NCBI GenBank assembly: GCA_049999725.1 | Contig: JBNGIS010033919.1 | Span: 1-22,801, forward strand | Reading direction: 5' to 3' | Source: Haplomitrium mnioides | Taxonomy: Eukaryota; Marchantiophyta; Haplomitriopsida; Calobryales | Length of the DNA stretch: 22,801 bases | Shown here: in pieces, positions 1 through 7,600 of the stretch | Position numbering within the stretch: position 1 is the first letter of the stretch | Layout: every line of letters starts with the position of its first letter | The notes under the pieces: model-generated | What the model was told of the DNA's origin: nothing | Database searches by the model: none | What the model saw: only the letters and a program-made list of their open reading frames with translations | Program-made: the position numbers and the translations under genes

Positions 1-380
1 GTACAAACATAAGGTTGTGTTATTTATAAGAAAATAGAGAGGAGTGAAGTAAGTGGTAGTGAGTCACTTTAGGGTAAGATTGGATTACTTGCTTTTGAAG
101 TCACTTTGGGTAGAGAGTCACCTTTAGGTTACTTGCATTTGAAGTCACTTTTGGTAGAGAGTCACCTTTATGGCTGAAATGAGAAGTGACTTGTAAGTGA
201 AGAACGAGGGATGACACCCTCTTCTCTTGTATAAATAGAAGGGCCTCTTAGCCCCACTCCTCATTCTGGAGTTCCTCTCGAATCACTTGGGTGCTTTGGT
301 TGCTTGGCTTTGGTTAGCATTCTTGGCTTTGGTTTGCCTATTGTCTTTGAGTTGTGTAACTCTTTTAGAGTTGTCTTGAA
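1..380 (+). promoter_or_regulatory. Promoter-like dispersed repeat (left copy) with TATA box
   Basis: This segment carries a strong TATA box, TATAAATA at 230-237, followed by CT-rich and TTGGCTTTGGTT-rich sequence that would be the start of a transcript reading rightward. It lies about 960 bp upstream of the first coding exon of the methyltransferase pseudogene, so it may be that gene's promoter. Alternatively it may be part of a long repeat or LTR, because a diverged copy in the same orientation exists at about 10430-10800. No TG...CA ends could be fixed because the left edge is cut by the window. Seen: TATA box and repeat similarity. Inferred: promoter role. Confidence 0.5.
85..172. repeat. 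44-bp tandem duplication
   Basis: Two adjacent units of about 44 bp begin TTACTTGC at 85 and at 129 and differ at only a few positions. Each carries AGTCACTTT and AGAGTCACCTTTA. A shorter related piece lies just upstream at 61-70. Such duplicated boxes upstream of a TATA element are common in retrotransposon promoters, but no function is shown here. Confidence 0.8.
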
Positions 381-469
381 GTATTACTTATTTGGAAGTT
401 GGTCTTTGAATTCTCCTTGAGTTCTTTTACATGGATGAAGATTGTTTCTTTAATTCTTTGCAAGCACTG

Positions 470-605
470 AGCTCTCTCTTTGATCCTTTGCGCGCAAGTT
501 GTTCAGTCGTTAATCCTATACGCGCATTGGATTCACTCCTTGACCTTATGCGCGCATAGGGTTGAGTCTCTAATCCTATATGCGCATGGAGTTCACCTTC
601 TCGAT
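470..605. repeat. Palindromic minisatellite cluster 1 (upstream of the gene)
   Basis: Four irregular units carry CpG-rich self-complementary cores, including TATGCGCGCATA (perfect palindrome, 547-558), with TTGCGCGCAA and TACGCGCAT variants. Each sits in a frame like AATCCTATACGCGCATTGG. The cluster lies between the TATA box and the first coding exon. It belongs to the same family as clusters at 1590-1790, 3385-3605 and 5167-5600. Open frames read through it are artefacts of the repeat. Confidence 0.75.
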
Positions 606-814
606 CCTTTTGGGATGAGTTATCTAATTCAACAGAAGTCATCTTTTTCCTCAATATACTCGCCATCACACTTGATGATTTTGGTACTCCATCGCTTACC
701 TTCAAATAACTGCCATTTGAACAAATGTCAACTTGGTTGTCTAAAAATCAAGTACTTCAGGGAATTATTTTAACAAATATTATAAACTTCTTACAGCACA
801 CCTAAAATATGTGT

Positions 815-847
815 TTTTGTCGTTTTGTTTTTTGCAAAACGACAAAA
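815..847. repeat. Perfect 13-bp inverted repeat (hairpin)
   Basis: The left arm TTTTGTCGTTTTG (815-827) and right arm CAAAACGACAAAA (835-847) are exact reverse complements separated by 7 nt. It lies in the AT-rich stretch (606-1130) upstream of the first coding exon. Apart from this hairpin I see nothing assignable in that stretch. It could form an RNA hairpin if transcribed; no role is known. Confidence 0.7.
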
Positions 848-1190
848 TTGGGAACTTTTTGTGAAGAAAATGAAAAAAAGAAATTGGAAAGATGAAAATG
901 AGCAATGATTTATATACTTACCTTTTTTTTCATCAGATAAATCTGCGTGTCAAGAGCTCCGCAAATCATTTTTTGGCGGGAAAAGACATTTTTTGAAATT
1001 TAGCTATAAAAAGAGTGTCAGTGGAAAGCTTCTTTCCATTGTCACAAGTTCAGTTTTTGGTTTTCATTTTCTAGATATCATTTTTTTTGCATTTACTTAC
1101 TTTTTTGCCATTTCCGGCCTTTAGAGATTTTTGAACTTTTGTTCATTACATTTTTTGCCTCCAATTAGACCTGTCTCTAGCATCTACAGA

Positions 1191-1547
1191 ATGGCATCTC
1201 AAGGAAATGTTTCTCGTCCTTTTCAACCAAAGCCATACAGGTATTTGGATGTTGTTAAGGCTCTAGAGCCTGAAAGACTTGAGTGGAATTGGCTAGTTAA
1301 TTACTGTTCTTTGAAAGACCCCGATCAACAACTTTACCTTTTTGCTGGTGAAACTGAAAATTTCAATTTGGGTCTACTGGTCCAAATCACCATGATCCGA
1401 GAAGGCAAGAAAGCCAACATTGGGCTGCTTGTGCAATCCCAAGATGCAATTACCATTTACTATGCAAATCACAAACATTTTGCTTTTTCCAAAATGAAGG
1501 AGGACATTTTTGACAAGCATCTTTAGGCCGCAAAGGAAGATGGCAAG
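1191..1547 (+). pseudogene. Exon 1 of the methyltransferase pseudogene (unknown N-terminal region)
   Basis: The start is placed at ATG 1191 (MASQGNVSRPFQPKPY) because the open frame before it, beginning at 1131, reads as non-conserved, Phe-rich leader sequence. The block encodes about 119 codons with a charged, soluble composition and no signal peptide or membrane segment. A TAG at 1524-1526 interrupts it eight codons before the donor (AAG|GTAAAT after 1547); the frame is otherwise clean. The region has no domain I recognise. Exon end and next exon start are both phase 0, which supports the splice model. Confidence 0.6.
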
Positions 1548-1589
1548 GTAAATTCTGAAAATCCTTTTTTATTTTGTTTCTTTTATTAC

Positions 1590-1790
1590 TAAGTCATAAC
1601 TCCCAAGGAGTCCATGGGAGCATGGAGTCTTGGGGTCCATGCGTGCTTGAACCTCGGGACTCCATGCTTGCATGGACTCCTATCGACCATGCGCTCATGG
1701 ACTTCAGAGTCTATACGCGCATGGACTCCCTTGTACAATGCACGCGCGTAATGTTGCTAGAGTCCTTACGCGCAGTGAATGTCAAGTCTT
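1590..1790. repeat. Palindromic minisatellite cluster 2 (inside intron 1)
   Basis: Several units of the form GAGTCCATGCxxGCATGGACTC lie end to end in intron 1, with cores GGGAGCATGG, GCGTGC, GCTTGC, GCGCTC, ACGCGC and GCGCGT. Units are 25-40 bp, irregular and diverged, but share the AGTCCAT/ATGGACT arms. The cluster occupies most of intron 1. Open frames across it are repeat artefacts. Confidence 0.75.
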
Positions 1791-1842
1791 ACACTTGTAC
1801 TTATGCTTAATTGTTTTTTTGTTTTGTTTTTAGTTCACTTAG

Positions 1843-3296
1843 TTTCTGGCAGATTTCGTGGATAACTACAAAGACGCGAAACGCGACTTTATTAAATTGG
1901 CCATCCATATCAAGATTTTGAAGCCCAAGCAGGGCGTCAATATTCAACAACTAGTGCCACATCCGAGTGCGGCAACATTCTCAATTCACGTGGCAGGCCT
2001 TTCTGCCCAAAAGAAAGGAAAGAAGGTTGAGCCAGCTGAGGCTCCAAAAAAGAAGAAATTGGCTGCTAAGAAGAAAAAGCATGTTCCAGCACCGGTCATT
2101 GAGGAGGAGCCAGCCCACTCGGAATCTACAGCAAAGTCATCTTCAATTGCCCCTTCGTCTTCATCACCAAGCAACTCGAGGAGGGAATCACATCTGGAGC
2201 CAGTTCATGCTCCAACATCAAGAGCTAAAAGGCAATCTCACAAGGGGCTGCAAACTTTTCAGGAAAGGGAGCAGGTGTTCCTTCAAATAGTGTCTAAGGA
2301 AGACAAAAACAAAATAGGGTAGTTTGCAATCCAGCGATGCAGAGTCCACGAAGAAACAATCACAATAAGGCTGGAGAATTTGAATCTTCCTAAAGCTAGA
2401 ATGGACAACTGGGGTCCATTCTAGATTAGAAGGCTCAATGAGGATTTTGTTGAGCTTCTGGCGCAAAGAATGCTCACAAACAAGTATGTGCATAGTTTTT
2501 TCATCGTTGTTGTTGACCCGAAGTGTGGGTTAAAAGACAAATCAGAGTTCGATATTCAGAACCCTGACAAGTATCGCTACAAAATTGCACGAGGGGCAAT
2601 CACATTGCTGCAACAAGGCAACTATTAATCACAAAATATGGAGCGAAAAATTTGGCATTATCGCTTTGCAATTGTTATGTCTATGTGGGCCTTACACCAA
2701 CAGAGGCCCGCATTTTTGCTACTGATGACAACTACGATCAGAGGTACAGGTTGGAAATGACCTCCATTCAAAAGGTCGAATATTGTCATCAAAGATTTGT
2801 CGAGAGTGGGATGGTATCATCCCAAAAATTGAAAAGAGAGTTGGTGCTGGAAACCTTGGAGATAAAGCCCAAGTCAACACTTGAGAAGACCGTAACTTTT
2901 CAGGACAATTGGTTCCGGTTGGCATTCAGAAGTGGAGAGCTTTGGGATCTACAACAAAGCATTTTTGCGATGTGGGAGAAGAATACTTTTAAAGGCCAGA
3001 AGCCAAAGGTCAGGGGATCTCTAAGAATGGAGGACATGAAGTGGACACCTTGGAGGTCCCTTTAGGGTCTTCCTAATGAAGTAAAGATTTCAATTTTGAA
3101 GCAGGTAGAAGTTGGAGAGCTTTCAATGGACGAAATGTCTCGAGAGGCAGAGAGATATAAAGTTTTGGTTGTTATAGTTAAAAGTTTTTGTTCAAAGGTT
3201 TACTACAGCACTTGGGAGGAGGCAAGAGAGGAGTACCCTCTCCACATTGAAGAGTCCAAGATGGTTGCTTTCTATTCAAGCTTCGAGAAGCTTTTG
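1843..3296 (+). pseudogene. Exon 2: Lys-rich linker, ParB/Srx-like region and HTH-like segment
   Basis: The acceptor is best placed at CACTTAG|TTT (exon from 1843), giving FLADFVDNYKDAKRDF in phase with exon 1. A basic linker (KKKKLAAKKKKH, about 2050-2090), which could act as a nuclear localisation signal, is followed by a Ser-rich stretch. From about 2425 the reading resembles the ParB N-terminal fold: IRRLNEDFVELLAQRM, then FIVVVDP, then YRYKIARGAITLLQQG, then CYVYVGLTPTEARIFATDDN. Later, LPNEVKISILKQVEVGELSM (about 3069-3128) resembles the ParB-family helix-turn-helix pattern. The canonical ParB GERR/GNHR box is not evident. TAG codons at 2320, 2422 and 3063 and a frameshift near 2625 interrupt it. 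The donor is TTTTG|GTAAGT at 3296, phase 0. Confidence 0.55.
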
Positions 3297-3384
3297 GTAA
3301 GTTCTTCTTTTCACATCACATTAATTTCTAGGGAGTTGCAATGAGTTTATTTTAAGTGCCTTTGTTTTCATAAAATAGGTTTAG

Positions 3385-3605
3385 GGATCATGCGAGCATG
3401 GGCTGTGAAGTACTTGCTTGCAAGGAATGCAAAGTCCATGTGCGCATGGACTTTGCAGTCCAAACGTGAAAGCACTTCGTAGCCCAGACGTTCCTATACA
3501 GCAAAGTCCATGCACGCATAGACTTCGAAGTCCAAGTGCACAGGTAATTCAAAGTCCATGCGCGCATGGACTGCGAAGTCATTGCGTACTTGGAGTGAGA
3601 GCATG
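3385..3605. repeat. Palindromic minisatellite cluster 3 (inside intron 2)
   Basis: This is the best preserved cluster. A perfect 20-bp palindrome AGTCCATGCGCGCATGGACT lies at 3553-3572. A 28-bp inverted repeat at 3429-3456 has matching arms GCAAAGTCCATG and CATGGACTTTGC, with a mismatch only in the TGCG centre. Further units have cores GCACGC and GCGAGC. The cluster occupies the middle of intron 2 between donor 3297 and acceptor 3678. Confidence 0.85.
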
Positions 3606-3678
3606 GAATTGAGTGTCCCTCTCTAGCATATAATTTTCCTTATCTCCCTATAATGTTTTCTGTTTTTTTTTTGTGCAG

Positions 3679-4234
3679 TGGGACAAAACTTTCAAACATG
3701 AGCTCGCTAAAAAATTGACAGCAGCTGCAAAAGGTCAAAAAAGATCAGGGGTTGAAGAAGCCCTATAAGACCAAGACCAGCCTCCCACTCTTGTTTCCTA
3801 TCCTCTAGCTTTCCTTTTTCATTGCCAAAAGGCTAGAGAGTGGAAATCAAGGCAACAAAGTCGTGCTACATCTCTACAACTGAAGGAGTTGTGAGAGACG
3901 AAGACGAGGACTTAATGTCCTATGTCAATGGTCTCAACGTGGTGTTTTACCAAGTCCACGGGAAGGCCAACACTCGACAGTTGAAGGGCTTAGTAAAACC
4001 TAGGTGTTTCATTTTGGCTATTACAGATATTCCTTACGGTTACAACCTTAAGGAATGTAAACATGACGATTCTGAATCATTTTCAAAAGATGACATTTTT
4101 GACATGGTTTCATCTTTTGCGGTAATTACAACATCGGATTTTTGGTCTTTTGCTATTATATACTTGTTGCAACAATTTGGCATTGTTGAGTATGCCCTTT
4201 GGGAAGTTTGTTGTGCAATCAACCACGGAATCTG
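3679..4234 (+). pseudogene. Exon 3: methyltransferase N-terminal half with DIPYG motif
   Basis: The acceptor TTTTTTTTGTGCAG ends at 3678 and the exon opens with WDKTFKHELAKKLTAAAKGQ in phase 0 with exon 2. A TAA at 3766 and a frameshift near 3885-3895 (TGA 3892 in the old frame) break it. The continuing frame gives RDEDEDLMSYVNGLNVVFYQ, then KPRCFILAITDIPYGYNLKE. DIPYG at 4026-4040 follows a hydrophobic strand, as the catalytic DPPY/NPPY/SPPY motif IV does in amino-methyltransferases, although the first proline is replaced by isoleucine. The exon ends at a strong donor ATCTG|GTAAGT after 4234. An apparent GTG start at 3840 is not a real start. Confidence 0.6.
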
Positions 4235-4344
4235 GTAAGTTGTTCTTTGATTTTTTAGTTTTTAATTTCTCTTTTTCTTTTTTTTTTTTACTTTTCTTGT
4301 ACTTTGGTTGCAAGGTTTAATTTGTTTATTTTCCTTTTTACAAG

Positions 4345-4963
4345 GACAAGAGCAACATTCATCATTCTGGTGGTCCTAAAATCGCACGTGCCCACGAATA
4401 TTGGACTGTGGGCTACTGGACGAAAGAAGAGAAGAGGAGCATGAGGCTTTTTAATTTGCAGCCTACTCCTGCAACTGGACTTCCTCGGCAAATCATGCGT
4501 AGTGTTTTTATTTGTCCTGCGATTTATGCCAAACTTAAACACCCAAGAGATGATGCTCATGTCAATGTTTATCAAAAGCTGTAGGGGCTTTACAAAATTT
4601 TCATCAACCATTTGTCAATAAAGCAGGATTGGATCTTAGATCTTTGCTCTGGATCGGGCACATACCTTGTCTGTGCTTTTAAGGCTAATGCAAAATTGCA
4701 TCACGTTGGAATATGATGGATGTCAATCTATCTACATTCCTCAGAGGGTTTTGGAGATGGCTTCCTTGCCATCCGATGTGACTAAGTCACAGATAGTTTA
4801 TGCATACCATAAGGAAACTATTCCTCTAGGTAGTGCAGGTGCTATTGATGATTTTGTTGCAATATCTAGGACTAGAAAGTCTCGACATGACTTTCTAGCG
4901 GTTGTAGATGTTCAGCCTTTGGATTTAGATGAGATAATTCCTCCTGAGGAGGATAGAGACTGA
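4345..4963 (+). pseudogene. Exon 4: methyltransferase motifs X, I and II and C-terminus
   Basis: From about 4345 one frame reads KDKSNIHHSGGPKIARAHEY, then WTVGYWTKEEKRSM, a plausible target-recognition region. After a TAG at 4582 it continues as GLYKIFINHLSIKQDWILDL and CSGSGTYLVCAF. DLCSGSGT (4639-4662) is the S-adenosylmethionine-binding motif I, and the preceding stretch fits motif X placement. A frameshift near 4690 moves to the frame NCITLEYDGCQSIYIPQRVL, where LEYD fits the motif II acidic residue. The product ends EDRD and TGA 4961-4963. Joining 4234 to 4345 leaves the frame off by one; acceptor use at 4352 would restore it, or an indel has occurred. Confidence 0.65.
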
Positions 4964-4990
4964 TCATCTGTTTGAAAAAATATATATATT

Positions 4991-4996
4991 AATAAA
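4991..4996 (+). promoter_or_regulatory. Putative poly(A) signal AATAAA
   Basis: AATAAA lies 28 bp after the stop codon of the methyltransferase pseudogene, within an AT-rich stretch, in a suitable place for 3' end formation. Such hexamers are frequent by chance in AT-rich DNA. Confidence 0.35.
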
Positions 4997-5090
4997 GTAT
5001 TTTTTTACAAAGTTTTTTTTGCCAAAGTTTCAACTTGTTGCATTCTCAATCCATTTCAAGTCTTTTCATCACGATTCAATTTGGTACGCC

Positions 5091-5166
5091 TAAGAATGGT
5101 TTGGAGTCAATTGCTAGTATAAGAATGGTTTGGAGTCAATTGCTAATCTAAGAATGGTTTGGAGTC
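5091..5166. repeat. 29-bp tandem repeat, 2.6 copies
   Basis: Units start TAAGAATGGTTTGGAGTC at 5091, 5120 and 5149. The first two differ only in their last few bases, so the duplication is recent compared with the decayed surroundings. The array leads directly into palindromic cluster 4. Confidence 0.85.
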
Positions 5167-5600
5167 CCTATGCATATGGGCTTGGAGTCCATGCGCACAT
5201 GAACTCTTGCAATCTTTGGCTGCTTATGCTTTACGTTCTTGTTTTAGAGTCCATATGCACATAAGCTTTCTAGTTCTCATTTAGAGTCTATGTGCGCATG
5301 AGCTTTAAGGTTCTTGTTCAAAGTCCCTGCACGTATAAGCCAAAGGGTTCTGTTCAAAGTCTATGTGCGCATAGGCTTTAAGGTTCTTGTTTAGAGTCTT
5401 GGCGTGCATATGCTTTAGGGTTCTAGCTCAAAGTCTATGTGTGCATAGCTTTATTGTTCTTGTTCAAAGTCTAAGCACGTATAGGCTTTAGGATTCTCGT
5501 TTGGAGTCTATTCATGCATAGGTTTTAGGGTTCTAGTTTGGAGTTTATGCTTACATAGGATTTAACAGCTCCGATGTTCAAAGTATGGTTCAAAGTCCGT
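5167..5600. repeat. Palindromic minisatellite cluster 4 (downstream of the gene)
   Basis: Two classical units (TATGCATATG and CCATGCGCACATG cores) are followed from about 5238 by roughly nine tandem units of about 37 bp. Each has an AGTCTATGTGCGCATAGG-like part and a spacer like CTTTAAGGTTCTTGTTC. The palindromic part is the same family as clusters 1-3; the regular spacer is specific to this cluster. CpG cores are often decayed to TG or CA here (GTGTGC, GCACGT, CATGCA). Confidence 0.8.
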
Positions 5601-5930
5601 ACTTGACTAGACATCCACGTTTCTATATAATTTTTTTTCATTAAAAGATATATGTTTAATTTCATTTTTGATGAATATAGTGTATTCACAATAGTGTGAG
5701 GTTTTAATAAAATATTTCAATAACCAAAATGCTTGTTTTCTAGGGTTTTTTCTATAAAGAAATTTTTGAAATATAATCTCAATGTAAAATATACAATTTG
5801 TATTTCTAAAAAATGATTTTTTTTACGAAAAAAGATCACAAATGTAAAATTGATGTTTTTCAATACCAAAACAAAAAATAACATTTTCGACTACCAAGTG
5901 AAACAAGAACTCAGTAGCGGTTCTTGGTTC
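5601..5930. other. AT-rich spacer, no feature seen
   Basis: This AT-rich stretch has many T and A runs and no open frame, motif or repeat that I can support. It separates palindromic cluster 4 from the copia remnant. Confidence 0.6.
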
Positions 5931-5934
5931 AAAG

Positions 5935-7254
5935 TAGCAGCTATTAAGGTTGGTTGCCAAAGGGTATGCACAAACCTAGAGCATGAATTATGAAGAAACA
6001 TTCAGTTCGGTGGCAAGAATGACAACAATTATAGCAGTCATTGCATTGGTTGCAGCAAAACAATGGTTCTTACATCAAATGGATGTAAAGAATGCACTTT
6101 TGCATGGGGAGTTAGAAGAAGAGGTTTATATGATGTAGCTACCAAGTTTTGTTGATTTGGAGAATCCAAATCATGTTTGCATATTGAAGAAGACATTATA
6201 TGGGTTAAAGCAAGCACCACGTACATGGTCCAACAAGATAGGTGAATATCTTGTGATAGTAAGTTCAAGGTTTCTGATGCATACTACTCACTGTACATCA
6301 GAAAAACACAAAAAATACCATGCTTATTCTCATTTATAAGGATGATCTTATCATGACTAGAGATAGCATGATGGACATAACAGAGGTAAAGATGTTAATG
6401 CAACGTTAAGTTTGAGATGAAGGATCTTGGAGAGTTGAGATATTTTCTTGGCATTGAAGTGATTAAGATAGAGAAGGGAATTTGGATGATACAAAGGCAA
6501 TATGCATTAGACATGCTTTCCAAATATGGGATGATAGGTTGCAAACCAATTGCAACTCCTTTGGATCAGAATTCTAAGTTGAGTAATCACAAAGTACAGT
6601 TGGTGGAAGATCCCACAAGCCACACAGTAGGGAGTCTCATTTATCTCACCATCACAAGACCAAACATGAGTTATGTTGTAGGCCTGGTAAGTCAATTTAT
6701 GCAAAGTCCACGGAACCCGCACCTTGATTTAATGTGTTGTATTCTTTGATATGTGATGTCAATAGTTCAATATGCCATGTTCTATGAGAGTGGTAAGAAG
6801 TTCCATATTTTTAGTTTTATAGGTGGAGATTGGGCATGCATCAAAGATCAACAAGTGGATTTGTATTTTCATTTGGTAGTATTGGGATAGCGTGGAGCAG
6901 CAAGAAGCAACCAATGGTTGCGCTCTCAAGCATAGAGACTCAGTATAGAGGTGCAGCCATGGCTACATGCGAGGTGGCATAGCCATTTAAACTTCTGCAT
7001 GATTTGGGAGTAAGTATAAATAGACCAATGGAGGTTTACTGTAGCAATATAAGCAGTATCCAGTTGGCTAACAGTCTAGTTTTCCATGCACGTTCAAAGC
7101 ACATTGAGGTGCACTACCACTATGTGAGGGAGAAAGTTTTGGCAAGGATGGTTGAACTTAAATACATCAACACCAATGATCAAGTGGCTGATATTTTTAC
7201 TAACTCATTGGGCTGAGAGAAGTTGCAAAAATTCATAGATCAACTTGGAGTATA
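5935..7254 (+). pseudogene. Ty1/copia pol 3' half (reverse transcriptase to RNase H), degraded
   Basis: Copia reverse transcriptase landmarks occur in order: LVAKGYAQ and YEETFSSVARMTT (about 5960-6030), MDVKNALLHGELEEEVYMM (from 6079), VCILKKTLYGLKQAPRTW (from 6175), a YVDD-region remnant KDDLIMTRDS (about 6340), and MKDLGELRYFLGIEVIKIEK (from 6417). RNase H landmarks follow, with ARSKHIEVHYHYVREKV and DQVADIFTNSLG near 7085-7216. TAG codons (for example 6136) and several frameshifts kill the frame. Gag, protease, integrase and the 5' LTR are missing, so only the 3' part was retained. Identity as Ty1/copia is certain; the lineage within it is not. Confidence 0.93.
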
Positions 7255-7266
7255 GGCGTTGAGCTC

Positions 7267-7275
7267 GAGGGGGAG
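7267..7275 (+). other. Polypurine tract of the copia element
   Basis: GAGGGGGAG sits between the end of the RNase H coding remnant and the LTR start, the position where plus-strand DNA synthesis is primed in LTR retrotransposons. Confidence 0.8.
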
Positions 7276-7277
7276 TA

Positions 7278-7600
7278 TTGAGATTTTGAGCTCTGCCACT
7301 TGCTCTAATATTGGTATACCAGTGTGATCTCCTATTCTATTGATGGTATATCATGTTGGTATACTAGGGTGAGCTTGGTATTCTAGTTGTATGGCTAGAT
7401 TTATGCCAATGTATGTAGTGTATGTATATATGCATGTAGATTAGATATGTGGTTAAGGTATATCTCTTTGTATACATATTATGTGGCTAAGGAGGTAGTT
7501 TTGTATTGTGTGGATGAAGATGTATTTGAGTTTGTGTGGCTACAAAGGATAGCCTTGTAGGTATAAAAGTGAGTGAGGGGCACTCACTCATACTAGAATT
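7278..7600 (+). mobile_element. Copia 3' LTR, truncated at its 3' end
   Basis: It begins TTGAGATTTTGAGCTCT immediately after the polypurine tract, and the same start opens the LTR at 16526. Shared blocks include TATACCAG.GTGATCT, the TATA region (TATAAAA at 7562-7568) and GGGGCACTCA. It is about 110 bp longer in the middle than the 16526 LTR. Similarity is lost after GGGGCACTCACTCATAC (about 7595), where the 33-bp tandem array begins, so the U5 end is missing or was converted into array. Confidence 0.8.

Larger units (their letters stand above)
1191..4963 (+). pseudogene. Broken four-exon gene: ParB-like domain plus permuted amino-methyltransferase
   Basis: Four coding blocks on one strand can be joined by GT-AG introns 1548-1842, 3297-3678 and about 4235-4344; the first two junctions keep frame in phase 0. 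The joined product would be roughly 990 residues. From N to C it contains an unrecognised region, a Lys-rich linker, a ParB/sulfiredoxin-like stretch, a GELSM-type helical segment, and a methyltransferase with motif order DIPYG (IV), target-recognition-like region, motif X-like segment, DLCSGSGT (I), LEYD (II). That order matches beta-class N6-adenine/N4-cytosine methyltransferases, not plant C5 cytosine methyltransferases. Stops at 1524, 2320, 2422, 3063, 3766 and 4582 and frameshifts near 2625, 3890 and 4690 break it. ParB plus amino-methyltransferase fusions are known in bacteria and phages; a plant mobile-element origin is inferred. The methyltransferase call is firmer than the ParB call. 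Confidence 0.7.

Noticed and set aside
427-773. Open frames on both strands over palindromic cluster 1
   Set aside because: They arise from self-complementary repeats, so both strands stay open together; the peptides are low-complexity (LILYAHGV-type) with no domain.
1986-2174. Minus-strand frame opposite the Lys/Ser-rich linker
   Set aside because: It is the shadow of exon 2; the plus-strand frame continues across a phase-consistent splice and is the better reading.
3385-3605. CRISPR-like array of palindromic repeats
   Set aside because: Unit spacing is irregular, spacers are short and themselves related to the repeat, no cas genes are present, and the surroundings are eukaryotic with spliceosomal introns.
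3840-4238. Separate gene starting with GTG at 3840
   Set aside because: GTG is not a usual plant start, and the same frame is continuous with the methyltransferase exon 3 after a frameshift at about 3890.
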